Positions 25,142 through 33,705 of a DNA stretch of 64,000 nucleotides are shown piece after piece. The notes beneath the pieces were generated by a model. That model saw only the letters and a program-made list of their open reading frames with translations. It was not told where the DNA came from and did not search any database. The DNA comes from SIG78 sp045587205. GTDB taxonomy: Bacteria; Verrucomicrobiota; Lentisphaeria; Victivallales; Victivallaceae. The position numbers and the translations under genes were made by a program. Each line of letters begins with the position of its first letter. Within the stretch, counting starts at the first letter, position 1. Location: the NCBI GenBank assembly GCA_045587205.1, contig JAZNBV010000078.1:43696-107695 (forward strand), given 5' to 3'.

Positions 25142-25172
25142 AAAAAATACCCTTTTTTGTGTAAAATAGTGA

Positions 25173-25622
25173 TTACTTCAAGAGGAATTCCGTCCCTTCA
25201 AAAGTCAGACAATACGCACTTATACTTTCGTCCGACTCGATAGGGTTCCAGCTTACCGGCACAAATTCGATCCCGCAAACTTGAGTAAATTTCACTCCGT
25301 CAGAGAAGTCCGGCAAAAAGAGTTCCAATACTTTTTCCGACAAATCCCAAACTCCGTCGGCATCTTTTGCCAGGTACTTGGCAAACGGTGCTACTACAAA
25401 CACCATTACCCGGCAGGATCGTTTCAACGAATTATCTTCATAATCCCCGTTGCCGACCGCCACCACCGCCGCTGGAACGGCTGCCAAAGCCTGCAACATC
25501 TCCCAGAGCTGTCCGCCGCCGGTTGCCTGACAATGTGTTATAAGCTTAAAATCACCGGCAAGTTCACTGCTTATTTTTTCTGCAAATCCGGCAGCAATCT
25601 CCCGCAAAGGCGTATAAGGCAT
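25173..25622 (-). CDS. Mu gp37-like protein (DUF1834)
   Basis: 149 residues from ATG 25622 with GGAGGATATTGATT before it. The pattern is that of DUF1834: N-terminal helix (TPLREIAAGFAEKISSEL), alternating strands, a central VMVFVVAPF strand, a VWDLSEKVLELF helix and a final strand FEGTEFLL. In Mu the family member gp37 acts at the head-tail junction as a tail terminator-like factor. It follows the gp36-like gene at 3 bases. Confidence 0.75.
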   Translation of the reverse strand: MPYTPLREIAAGFAEKISSELAGDFKLITHCQATGGGQLWEMLQALAAVPAAVVAVGNGDYEDNSLKRSCRVMVFVVAPFAKYLAKDADGVWDLSEKVLELFLPDFSDGVKFTQVCGIEFVPVSWNPIESDESISAYCLTFEGTEFLLK

Positions 25623-25624
25623 AA

Positions 25625-26053
25625 TCAATATCCTCCCATATTTTTGCGGCCGAAAACCGGATCGTCGATTTCCACGCAAACCACCGAACCGCCGCCGATA
25701 ACATTATCCTGCACCGCTCCGGGCAGTACCATTTTACCTTCGGCAATGCGTTCAAGCTGCTTACGCACTGTATCAAGCCGGCTTTGCAGGTTTTTCGGCA
25801 GTTCACTCTTGCCGGAACGGCTCCAAGCCAATTCCTCCGCAAGAGTTACCGCCCAGTTTTTAAGCAAATCTTTTGCTGTATCAGATACGACCGGCACCAC
25901 ATAACGCGTGCCGATCATACCATTGATTTCGCCGTCGGCAGCCGCCAGATCACTTGCTATTTCTTCGTCCATAAGCGTGCCGTCAAGCGTGATATACAAA
26001 CTTGCGAACACATCCCCCAGACGCTTTTTCAAGTCTTCCGGCGCAGCATACAT
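25625..26053 (-). CDS. Mu gp36-like protein (DUF1320), head-completion adaptor
   Basis: 142 residues with the DUF1320 layout: AAPEDLKKRLGDVF, a central DLAAADGEINGMIGTRYVVPV (the conserved AD-x-eId-x-yl-x-xRY) and a final basic helix. This is the gp6-like connector fold joining portal and tail. The ATG shares one base with the gpT stop (TGATG), so translation is coupled to the capsid gene. Confidence 0.85.
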   Translation of the reverse strand: MYAAPEDLKKRLGDVFASLYITLDGTLMDEEIASDLAAADGEINGMIGTRYVVPVVSDTAKDLLKNWAVTLAEELAWSRSGKSELPKNLQSRLDTVRKQLERIAEGKMVLPGAVQDNVIGGGSVVCVEIDDPVFGRKNMGGY

Positions 26054-26943
26054 CAGAGATTGCCTCCCACGATCAGCTGCGGAGCAACCAATGCAGCTGC
26101 ACCGCGGTAATGAATGCCGTAATCATTGCGGTTATGCACTTTTACACACTCATCGCTCTCTTTATCCCAACGCTGCAAAGTACCTTCCTTGCGTTTCTGC
26201 ACCACCACCGGTTTAATGCCACGTTTGGTACACATAAGGAACCACTTTTTGGAGTTTTCGCCGGTGAGATACGGATTGACCAGAATATCTGCTTCGTCTT
26301 TATTGGGGTTGCTGACCGCAACACCGTTTTCAACGATCATTTCCATTTTCAGAATGCGTTTGGCAGTGTTTTTAAGTGCCGGGCCAACCACCAGCAAATC
26401 AGGAACCAAACCAAGCGGTGTTTTGCCGTCAGCTTTGGTAAACATCATCATCTGACTGGCTGCCGTTTCGTAAGTTTCGGCAGAAAGTTCACCGCCTACA
26501 ATGTTGTTGATTGCCGCCTTGCCGATCTTGCGGTCTGCCAGGAAAAACGCTTTTTCATCAGCCCATTTGCCGTTTCCGGTAAGTGCTTCCGTGGAGAGTT
26601 CCGCCCACAAATTGGCAGCGTTGAGTCCCATTTCGTAGAAAAGCGACTCATAGAAGCCGATGGTATCGTCCTCAATATCATTGCGGCTTACACCTTCAGT
26701 GTGCTCGTAATCCTTGTTGACAACTTCCAGAACTTTGCCTTTAACTTCGTTGATCACGCGATCGCCGACCCATTCACGCATAGCTCCGGAAAGAATCGTC
26801 TGCGGATATTTTTCGATCCTGGCAGAACTTTTGATAAATCCGCAATAGCGGGTGTAATCCTTCCAGCCGCCATCCAGACCACGCTGCAAATAGGCGTTGA
26901 AAGCATAAAACAAATTACGCATATTTTCGGTATTGAGATCCAT
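26053..26943 (-). CDS. Major capsid protein, Mu gpT-like
   Basis: 296 residues. It shows the Mu major head subunit pattern: TENMRNLFYAFNAYLQRGL, then IGFYESLFYEMGLNAANLWAEL, GLVPDLLVVGPALKNTAKRIL and ENSKKWFLMC near the C-terminus. The HK97-like fold is inferred from the family. A strong ribosome site (AAAAGGAATG) precedes it. Upstream lie decoration and protease/scaffold genes, downstream the head-tail connectors. Confidence 0.95.
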   Translation of the reverse strand: MDLNTENMRNLFYAFNAYLQRGLDGGWKDYTRYCGFIKSSARIEKYPQTILSGAMREWVGDRVINEVKGKVLEVVNKDYEHTEGVSRNDIEDDTIGFYESLFYEMGLNAANLWAELSTEALTGNGKWADEKAFFLADRKIGKAAINNIVGGELSAETYETAASQMMMFTKADGKTPLGLVPDLLVVGPALKNTAKRILKMEMIVENGVAVSNPNKDEADILVNPYLTGENSKKWFLMCTKRGIKPVVVQKRKEGTLQRWDKESDECVKVHNRNDYGIHYRGAAALVAPQLIVGGNL

Positions 26944-26963
26944 TTTTCATTCCTTTTCTATTT

Positions 26964-27359
26964 TCAGTTAAGCAAAGCTTTACCGGCGGCAATACTTGCC
27001 GGATCGACTGCCACAAAAACTTCATCGCCGTACACATCCACACAAATACCGGCAACCGCCTTGCTGCCGGAGGTTTTGCCCACCGAGTCAGCACCGGTAA
27101 CAAAGACTGCTCCGGTGCGATCGTTGCGGGTCAAAGCACTTTCCCCGGCACTGTTTTTCAAGGCAACCACACCGGATTTCACGGTAACTTTGCCGTCGAT
27201 CACTTCTTCGGCAATGCCGACAACTGTTGCACCGGCAACATCACTGCCGGCGATTGCTTTGCCGTCAGCGTTGAGCATCACCAATTTACCATGTTCAATA
27301 GTTTCACCGTCAGCAATGCTGTAACGGTCAAGCGGACTGGTTCCAGAAATAGTTTTCAT
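26964..27359 (-). CDS. DUF2190-type capsid decoration protein
   Basis: 131 residues, a compact beta-barrel-like sequence rich in Gly, Ala and Val (ETIEHGKLVMLNADGKAIAGSD; TVVGIAEEVIDG). This is the DUF2190 arrangement found in many phages between protease/scaffold and major capsid genes, where trimers cap the capsid. The ATG overlaps the protease stop by four bases. Confidence 0.75.
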   Translation of the reverse strand: MKTISGTSPLDRYSIADGETIEHGKLVMLNADGKAIAGSDVAGATVVGIAEEVIDGKVTVKSGVVALKNSAGESALTRNDRTGAVFVTGADSVGKTSGSKAVAGICVDVYGDEVFVAVDPASIAAGKALLN

Positions 27360-27799
27360 CGTTCAGAGGCTTCCTTTTTGGCTTTGAGATATTCTTCTTC
27401 GGTAATGCCGCGTTCAGCGGCAAAGGCTTTTTCTTCAGCAGTAAGAGCAATCTTACTTTCGCGGTCTTCCGGCTCCTTGCCGATTGCAGGCGGCAACGCA
27501 TTGGCAGCACGCTTCGGCAGCTCGGCAGCCAGCCAGACACTGTCAAGCTGCATAAGCCCCTCTTTTTCCGCCCTGGTAACGCGATTTTCCGTGATTGCCT
27601 GCTCAATGAGCTGTTCGCGTTTTTGAGTTTCCCCGGCAAGCTCCAAAGTATCCAGCTTGTTTTTGCTGGCACGCAAACTGTCAAGTTCAGCCGCCAGAGC
27701 TTCCAGCTTACCGGCAATTTCCGCATCAGTTGTATCAGAAAGTGCCAGCGTGTCATCGCCCAGCAATTTACGCAGGGCTTTTTCGGTCTGTTCGGACAT
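27356..27799 (-). CDS. Nested scaffold protein from an internal start (Mu Z-like)
   Basis: Codon 188 of the protease frame is an ATG (27799) preceded by a strong AAAGGGG, 8 bases upstream, within coding sequence. It would yield a separate 147-residue scaffold, starting MSEQTEKALRKLLG and sharing the protease's C-terminus. Mu and lambda make scaffolds this way. Support here is the ribosome site and the domain border falling exactly there. Confidence 0.7.
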   Translation of the reverse strand: MSEQTEKALRKLLGDDTLALSDTTDAEIAGKLEALAAELDSLRASKNKLDTLELAGETQKREQLIEQAITENRVTRAEKEGLMQLDSVWLAAELPKRAANALPPAIGKEPEDRESKIALTAEEKAFAAERGITEEEYLKAKKEASER

Positions 27800-28360
27800 T
27801 TGTCTGTCCCCTTTCATTGTTTGGTCCGGCATTCCGGACTTGTTTTTTATGTATTCCCCGCCAGCGGCGAGAATATCAAGATTATTCAGAGCCGGCACAT
27901 TGTCCATAGCAATCGAAGTCACCCGCAAAGGCGATCTGCCATCCAGCCCCCGTACCACCGGGCTCCAATAACGCAGAGAGCCATTCTGAAGGAGTTCAGC
28001 AGCCAGCGGACTTAATTCCACATCCACCGCCCAAAGCCCGTCAGAACGGCTTTCCAGGGCCGCAAAACCCAACGCTGCAACATTCCCCGGAACCATCCGG
28101 AGCATTTCACTTTCGCTTACACCGGCTTTTTCAGCAGCAAGGAAGAGTGCATGACGGCTGTCAATGGGGATTTTTTCGCCTTTTTTACGCTGATAATCAG
28201 CGATTGCAGCAACATCTTCAGCCGAAAGTGTCAGCCGGTAATCCTTGCCGTTGCGGGTAAGTGAATTTTCACCGGTCTTAAAAAGTCGGAATGGTTTGGG
28301 CGATTTGGTGTCAGACAATATATCACCCAATGTCAGCCCGTCAAAAATATAGCAACTCAT
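27356..28360 (-). CDS. Head maturation protease with scaffold, Mu gpI-like
   Basis: 334 residues. The N-terminal ~165 residues match the Mu I-type protease: IPIDSRHALF with the likely catalytic His70, NGSLRYWSPVV with the likely nucleophile Ser133, and RVTSIAMDNVPAL. Residues 185-334 form a helical, charged, Lys/Glu-rich scaffold part with VTRAEKEGLMQL. As in Mu, protease and scaffold are encoded in one frame. It processes scaffold and head proteins during capsid maturation. Confidence 0.9.
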   Translation of the reverse strand: MSCYIFDGLTLGDILSDTKSPKPFRLFKTGENSLTRNGKDYRLTLSAEDVAAIADYQRKKGEKIPIDSRHALFLAAEKAGVSESEMLRMVPGNVAALGFAALESRSDGLWAVDVELSPLAAELLQNGSLRYWSPVVRGLDGRSPLRVTSIAMDNVPALNNLDILAAGGEYIKNKSGMPDQTMKGDRQMSEQTEKALRKLLGDDTLALSDTTDAEIAGKLEALAAELDSLRASKNKLDTLELAGETQKREQLIEQAITENRVTRAEKEGLMQLDSVWLAAELPKRAANALPPAIGKEPEDRESKIALTAEEKAFAAERGITEEEYLKAKKEASER

Positions 28361-28373
28361 ACAATTCCTTTCC

Positions 28374-28907
28374 TCAATGCCCTTTCATTAAATGCCATTG
28401 AGCTTCTTTTATTCCCTGTTTGGCAACCCAGTTTACTTCCGGCCACCATGGGTAACGCTTCTGCGGTTTGGTCTTTTTACACAAGGCAAAAACCGCTTCC
28501 ACCCCCGTTTCCGTTTGCCGCATCAGGACTTTTTTGCCTGCCGGTCGGAAGAGCTTTATGCCGGAGAGTTCTAAATATTCCACAGTTTTACCTTTGGCAT
28601 AATCCACCAAGGGTATGGTCAGGAACTTTTTGTTTTTTACAGCGATCGGTCCGCCCAGTTCTTTATGGGCTCCGATGTAAGAAAAACACTCAATTTTCGC
28701 TCCGGAAGCATTGCAGGAGCTTACTTGCGTAGCCTTTTCAATGCGTTTCCAAAGCGTTTTACCCCCCTTACTTCTGGCATTGCTGCGGGCTTTATTGACC
28801 ACAACCGTCGACCAGGTTTTATAAAAAGGCAAAGTATTTTTCAACTTGGCAGTCAAACGCCGAAGTTCAGCTTCCGCCAAACTCTTTTTCAATTCAGCAA
28901 TAATCAT
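28374..28907 (-). CDS. Virion morphogenesis protein, gpG-like
   Basis: 177 residues, helical N-terminus then a basic, beta-rich core: VVNKARSNARSKGGKTLWKRIE, FSYIGAHKELGGPI and ILTIPLV-like strand, with the W-rich end YPWWPEVNWVAKQ. The 'H-x-x-GG' plus 'lLtIPl' pattern is that of the phage virion morphogenesis / HK97 gp10-like family, which in Mu-like phages (gpG) sits between MuF and protease genes and helps head-tail joining. TTAGGG precedes the ATG. Confidence 0.7.
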   Translation of the reverse strand: MIIAELKKSLAEAELRRLTAKLKNTLPFYKTWSTVVVNKARSNARSKGGKTLWKRIEKATQVSSCNASGAKIECFSYIGAHKELGGPIAVKNKKFLTIPLVDYAKGKTVEYLELSGIKLFRPAGKKVLMRQTETGVEAVFALCKKTKPQKRYPWWPEVNWVAKQGIKEAQWHLMKGH

Positions 28908-29296
28908 ATTTTACCCTAATAACTCCTGCTTGCCGCCAAATTGTTGCTGGCAATGGAGTGGCGGCAATTTCTCATGCTCTCACATACACTCCCAAACCTT
29001 CCCATCTTGTCCCGCCTACGCTAAAGCTCCGGCGTGGCAAGCCCGCCTTCCCATGTTCTCCCATACTTCCCCATACCTTCCCAATCCTTCCCCTTCAGCT
29101 TGCCACGCCGTAAGCGAAGCGAAGGCGGGTTAAACACCGTTTTTTCAAAAAATATTTGACTTTCTCAAAAAAGCAGGTTATAGTAAGCATAGCTTTCCCG
29201 AGTGTGTTGCGGAACCTCACGATTGAGGGTGCCTGCGGGAAGAATATTTTAAGCTCATTACGCGTTAGCCCACGATTGGGTGTGTTATGAGCTTTT
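28908..29296. other. Non-coding structured gap between gpG-like and MuF genes
   Basis: No gene fits here. It holds a run of short CTTCCCA/TCTCCCA/CTTCCCC repeats (about 28990-29095), flanked by GGCGTGGCAAGCCCGCC (29031-29047) and its near-inverse around 29099-29130, then two long hairpins. Hairpin 1 pairs TTCCCG with CGGGAA around 29192-29242; hairpin 2 pairs AAGCTCAT (29250-29257) with ATGAGCTT (29287-29294) and has T runs beside it. The loops share the word CACGATTG. It interrupts an otherwise gap-free late operon and looks like an inserted repeat element. Confidence 0.6.
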
Positions 29297-30658
29297 TTAT
29301 TTTAAACTCCACTCATCATCACCATAAGCATCATCAGCATTGTTCCAACTTACCAGTTTTAGTTGCGTGCCATCATACACCATCACGCAATAACTTTGTT
29401 TTTGCGGATTATGCAATACAATGCGTTTAAGGCAAATAGGAAGCTTTTGCATATTACCATGCTCGCCTTTCCTTGTTACAGCCCGCTTCAAACTGACCAC
29501 CACCCGGCAATTTTCATTCCCCAGCGTATCCCGTAACACCTTAACGGCTTGTTCCGGATCCACAAACAGTTCCTTGTGATTCCGCCACAAATGTTCAATG
29601 CCGTGGCGTTGATTTCCCACCCCCAGTATTACCGGCAAATCCGATAATCCGGCAGCCTCTGCTGCCCGGCGATTAAGCCTTGCCACTTCAAAAGGTTCCG
29701 GGGGAAATTTATCTCTGACCGCAGCAACAATGTTTTTACCCTGCTTGCCGGCTCTGGCAAATGCTTCATTGACGTTTTTATAATCCGGCAGATTATCCGG
29801 ATCCAAGCCGACATCTTCAAGCTCTTTTCTGGCGGCACTTTTCATAGCTTCCAATCCACTCCGGACTTGTGCTGCCCCGGAGAGTGGTACCGATTTTACG
29901 CTGCTTTCAGCCGGAGCGACGATCAACCCCACATTATCAAGCTGCTGATTTTTCACCGCTTCTTCAGCTTGTTTTAGTATTGACTGTCGGCTCATCGGCT
30001 GCAGTCCAGTAACATCAAACTCCTCAAAAGCATGTGCCGGATCAAACGCAAAGCCGCTTTCTACTTCGCCCTGCGGGATCAGCTTCTTGGATTGCTCCGG
30101 AGCAATCGGCTCATCGTCGCAATCTTCCACACTGCACTTGCAGTTAAAATCCCAGGGCGGGAATATCTTATGCCAAATCGGGTCATCTTTGCTGAAAACC
30201 ATACCGGAATATTTGGCGTGGCTGTCGCGGGGATTGATTGCTGTACTTGCTACATACCGCCAGCAAGGGAAACGCTCTTTTATATCCGGATCCATTCCGG
30301 CTGCATACTGCCCAACCGCTGCTGCCATCAAGGCATTCTGCTGCAATATCAGATTGATGCGTGCCAGACTGCCAAGGTTTCTCAAGCTGCCGCTGCCGTC
30401 ATCCAGATTATTGCCGACCGCCAGACGCTTCAAAGCTGTTCTGGCTTCGGCAAGTTCGATTTCTCCCTGCGAATACTTATCTGCTATTGCTCTGACAGCC
30501 TCTATGATCCTGGCTTCTGCCACGCGTGCAGAAAAAAACGCTTGAGCCCTGATTTTCGGCATCAAGCGTTCAGCAATAGCTTTTGAACTCAATGTTGTCG
30601 GCAAAACAACCCGGTTTTTCAGCCACCGTTCTCTGACATCAAAGTTTGTTTCATTCAT
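29297..30658 (-). CDS. MuF head morphogenesis protein with C-terminal nuclease-like domain
   Basis: 453 residues. Residues 40-185 form the phage Mu F domain, ending in the diagnostic FPCWRYVASTAINPRDSHAKYSGMVF and FPPWDFNCKCSVED (Cys/His zinc-like site). After a linker (190-320), residues 325-453 resemble the barnase/EndoU/RelE-like PBECR nuclease domains fused to MuF proteins: RHGIEHLWRNHKE, then DPEQAVKVLRDTLG, a central strand set and a final YDG-x-QLKLVSW. MuF is injected with DNA in some phages, so the domain may act in the host. Overlaps portal by four bases. Confidence 0.8.
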   Translation of the reverse strand: MNETNFDVRERWLKNRVVLPTTLSSKAIAERLMPKIRAQAFFSARVAEARIIEAVRAIADKYSQGEIELAEARTALKRLAVGNNLDDGSGSLRNLGSLARINLILQQNALMAAAVGQYAAGMDPDIKERFPCWRYVASTAINPRDSHAKYSGMVFSKDDPIWHKIFPPWDFNCKCSVEDCDDEPIAPEQSKKLIPQGEVESGFAFDPAHAFEEFDVTGLQPMSRQSILKQAEEAVKNQQLDNVGLIVAPAESSVKSVPLSGAAQVRSGLEAMKSAARKELEDVGLDPDNLPDYKNVNEAFARAGKQGKNIVAAVRDKFPPEPFEVARLNRRAAEAAGLSDLPVILGVGNQRHGIEHLWRNHKELFVDPEQAVKVLRDTLGNENCRVVVSLKRAVTRKGEHGNMQKLPICLKRIVLHNPQKQSYCVMVYDGTQLKLVSWNNADDAYGDDEWSLK

Positions 30659-32265
30659 TTGGTGTTTCTCCGCAAAACTTTGTTCGTTCCGGCACTTATT
30701 CCCGCCTTGCAGACCTTTTCCAGAGCTTTTTCAAACTCTTCAGCATCACCAAATAACTCTTTGCCTGTGCAAACTTCCGATAATTTTTTCTGAAATTCTT
30801 CTTCGCTCAAATCTTCGTTACCAAGCCTCAAAAGCTCTTCATATACCGGCAGCAGCCACTGCTGCAAACCATCCGGCTGTTTTTCGCCCGCCAATGCCGC
30901 TTTATTGCCATACCTCATCCGGTATTCCTGGATATAGTCCGGTGCCCCTTCTGCCACACCTAATTCTTCATTGATTGCAGCATTTTCTGCACTTTTAAGC
31001 GTGGGACTCTGCCGCACTCCGCCGGTTGCCGCCCATGCACGCTTGGCTTCTTCCGGCATATCCGGCAAATGCAGTTCCTTCCGGCAATACTCTTCTATAT
31101 CCGGCGTGGCAGTGATAATTCCGCAGTTGATTGCCGCAACAAGCGTGTTATATTTCTTTTCGGTTATCGCAGCCAATGCTGCCTGATCTTCCGGCGGCAT
31201 ATAATCGATTACAAACTTGGGAACCGGTTCTGCGGCTCCGTAATTGTAAATCATCCACGGCTTGACAATTTGCGTGTTGACCAGCTGCATCAGCCGCCGG
31301 CAGTCTGCTTCCAATATATCCTGACGGACCTTGCTTTGAGCGTCCCCGCCGGATAATCCCGAAGCATCACCACTGCTGGCAGTTTGCCCCAGAATGACTT
31401 TATTTACCGCCGCTTCCAAATACTGTAACAGTCGAAAATATACAAAACCGCTGTTGGAACTTTCCAGCAGATCCAGTTCCACATTACGCGTAAAAATCCC
31501 GCCACCGGAACTGCCGAAATTGCGGATAAGGTGTTTGATCAAATGCCGTTCTTTGTCAAAGGCTTCCGCATCCACTTTCGCCGCAATAAACGGCATACCG
31601 TACCGTTCAACAAAACCCAGCAAATCTTTTTCGCCGACAGTCTTAAAACAATGCAGCCAAGCCAGCGGCCGGATCAGTCCGCCGCGTGCCGGATCCGAAC
31701 CGTGGAAACGCAGCTTGTGATAAACGATCCGCCGCCGGTCAAGCTCAATACCCATCGGGAATTCCCGACTGACCAGCTTGGGTGCAAACGAATCAATAAA
31801 CGTAAACCGCTTCTGCTCAATATGCCGGAACCCGGCAATATCGCCGCCGTTATGCCAGACGATTTCCGATACTGCAAACCCCGGCAATAAAGCGTTGAGC
31901 ATATCTTCCAGCAGATCTTCAAAGGTATCCAGCTCATCACCGTCCCCGCAAAGATTCAGCGTATCCGCCAACGCTTTGGCAACCGCTTCCGCCCTCGGTG
32001 TATCATCCGCCGGTTCAATCCGCCAACTACACCCCAATACCGCAGAATTACGGGTATTTACCGCCTGCATAATGTCGGCATTTTTTTCCAGAATTTCCCT
32101 GGCAAGTTTGCACTGTTCCGTTATATCTCCAGAGTTCGCCTGCTGCATAATACTGTCAACCGTTGCCGGCACAAGATTGCGGGATACATCATCATCGTAC
32201 CGATCTTGGATATCCGGAGCAAATATCGGCTTGGCAGTGTGCAATAATCTTTTGAAAAAATTCAT
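30655..32265 (-). CDS. Portal protein, DUF935 (Mu gp29-like)
   Basis: 536 residues of the DUF935 family: QAVNTRNSAVLGCSWRIEPADDTPRAEA near the start, then FAVSEIVWHNGG, RLLHC-like LAWLHCFKTVGEKDLLGFVERYGMPF and a C-terminal helical region with TLVAAINCGIITATPDIEEY. The portal forms the dodecameric channel for packaging and tail docking. ATGA overlaps link it to the terminase and MuF genes on each side. Confidence 0.93.
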   Translation of the reverse strand: MNFFKRLLHTAKPIFAPDIQDRYDDDVSRNLVPATVDSIMQQANSGDITEQCKLAREILEKNADIMQAVNTRNSAVLGCSWRIEPADDTPRAEAVAKALADTLNLCGDGDELDTFEDLLEDMLNALLPGFAVSEIVWHNGGDIAGFRHIEQKRFTFIDSFAPKLVSREFPMGIELDRRRIVYHKLRFHGSDPARGGLIRPLAWLHCFKTVGEKDLLGFVERYGMPFIAAKVDAEAFDKERHLIKHLIRNFGSSGGGIFTRNVELDLLESSNSGFVYFRLLQYLEAAVNKVILGQTASSGDASGLSGGDAQSKVRQDILEADCRRLMQLVNTQIVKPWMIYNYGAAEPVPKFVIDYMPPEDQAALAAITEKKYNTLVAAINCGIITATPDIEEYCRKELHLPDMPEEAKRAWAATGGVRQSPTLKSAENAAINEELGVAEGAPDYIQEYRMRYGNKAALAGEKQPDGLQQWLLPVYEELLRLGNEDLSEEEFQKKLSEVCTGKELFGDAEEFEKALEKVCKAGISAGTNKVLRRNTK

Positions 32266-33704
32266 ATTTCAGTCCAATCACTTGAATTATCCGGCCGGTG
32301 ATAGCCATCCTCATAACTTGTATCTGCTTCATTCAGCGACTCCATCCCCCAGGCCGTATTGCCGTTTTTGGCAGCATGGATTGCCAGAGCCGCCGCCCAG
32401 AAGCGGTCACTGTGGCCGTTCTCGCCGCGATCGGCAGAAAACCTTATATTCCCCGCCAAGGTAGTTTCTTTGCGGATAGCCCGCAAATCTGCACGCAATT
32501 TAGCGTCTTCGGGTATTCTTATGTTCAGGTCTTCAAATGCCGACCGCAGCGGGTACGCCAAATCTTCTTTTACAGCAGCGGAAAACTTGATGCCTTCCAC
32601 CCGGTAACTGCCGAATTTTTCCATCGCACGTTCAGCAAACTGCATACCTAAACCTGTGGCATCTATACAACACCGCCGCATATTCGGCAAAGCCAATATC
32701 CGGTACAAGATCTCTTCCTGTTCCGAAAAAGTCTTCTTTTTAAGCGGGATTAACCGCCGGCACAAATGCCGTTCACCTTCGCAGCTGTTTACCCAAATAA
32801 CCGTCAAGTCGTGATTGCGGCCGATATCAACGCCAACATAGATATTTTTGCAATCTCTTAAATCCGAAAGGTTATCAACATTCGTCAAGTGTTCCGGATT
32901 ACTGCTGTATTCGCAGGCAGTGATAAGCTCATAACTCAAAAAAGCCGAAGCATCGTCTGCCGGCACACACATATATTCCTGGAGAAAGCTCTCTTCATCC
33001 GCGCAGCCGTTTTTAATGTAGTTGAAGTAATCAGCTTCATCCATCTCCTGACGCGGATCGTTGACAGCCAGCTTACTTTGCAGCTTCCACAAAAAGCCTT
33101 CATTCAAAGCGTCTTCCAGCGTCACCCGGTGCAAACTTATCTGCTTGGGGTTGCCTTTTTCCCGGATCTCCACAATCAGCTTGTTGAAAAAGTTGTGACT
33201 GCCCCGGTGCGTGGAAACGATCCGCATACCGCCGCCCCAGGTAATGCCGGGGTATGCGATTGCATAAAGCTTGCGGTTGTCTTTGTGCAGAGCAAACTCG
33301 TCAAGCAATCGGCCGCCGCGTTTACCGGCTTGAGCATCGGGAGAACTTGACATACTGTTGATCTTTACGCCGTTGGCAAACTTCAACACAAAGTTGGTTG
33401 TGCCTTTTTCATCCAAAACACTGCGGCCCATATCTTCGGCGGCAATATTCAAAACACCGGCAAATTTTTTGCAATCATCCAGAAAAAGTCTTGCTTGAAT
33501 TTCGTCGCGGCTGGATACCCATTCATCCAGCGTGGCTTTGGTCTGCGACTGCTTACGGACAGTTTCATAAGCACTTGCCCAGGAAAACCCGATCTGACGG
33601 GATTTTTCTGCCAGTTTGATCCGGCTGTCATCCAATATCCAGCGTTCCTGATACGGCAAAAAAAGCACATCGGGTTTGACTGGTACGATTTTTGCCATAC
33701 CCAT
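32262..33704 (-). CDS. Terminase large subunit, Mu gp28-like
   Basis: 480 residues. The ATPase part has the adenine/Walker region EKSRQIGFSWASAYE (Walker A-like, residues ~33-48) and a coupling motif, STHRGSHN; the nuclease part shows VGVDIGRNHDLTVIWV and CCIDATGLGMQFAE, giving the acidic metal-binding residues of the RNase H-like nuclease. It cuts host-flanked DNA for headful packaging in Mu-like phages. Followed by the portal gene with overlap. Confidence 0.95.
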   Translation of the reverse strand: MGMAKIVPVKPDVLFLPYQERWILDDSRIKLAEKSRQIGFSWASAYETVRKQSQTKATLDEWVSSRDEIQARLFLDDCKKFAGVLNIAAEDMGRSVLDEKGTTNFVLKFANGVKINSMSSSPDAQAGKRGGRLLDEFALHKDNRKLYAIAYPGITWGGGMRIVSTHRGSHNFFNKLIVEIREKGNPKQISLHRVTLEDALNEGFLWKLQSKLAVNDPRQEMDEADYFNYIKNGCADEESFLQEYMCVPADDASAFLSYELITACEYSSNPEHLTNVDNLSDLRDCKNIYVGVDIGRNHDLTVIWVNSCEGERHLCRRLIPLKKKTFSEQEEILYRILALPNMRRCCIDATGLGMQFAERAMEKFGSYRVEGIKFSAAVKEDLAYPLRSAFEDLNIRIPEDAKLRADLRAIRKETTLAGNIRFSADRGENGHSDRFWAAALAIHAAKNGNTAWGMESLNEADTSYEDGYHRPDNSSDWTEI

Positions 33705-33705
33705 A

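Noticed and set aside
26002..27324. 440-codon frame antisense to capsid and decoration genes
   Set aside because: Overlaps five coupled phage genes on the opposite strand; low-complexity Ala/Thr/Ser end typical of shadow frames.
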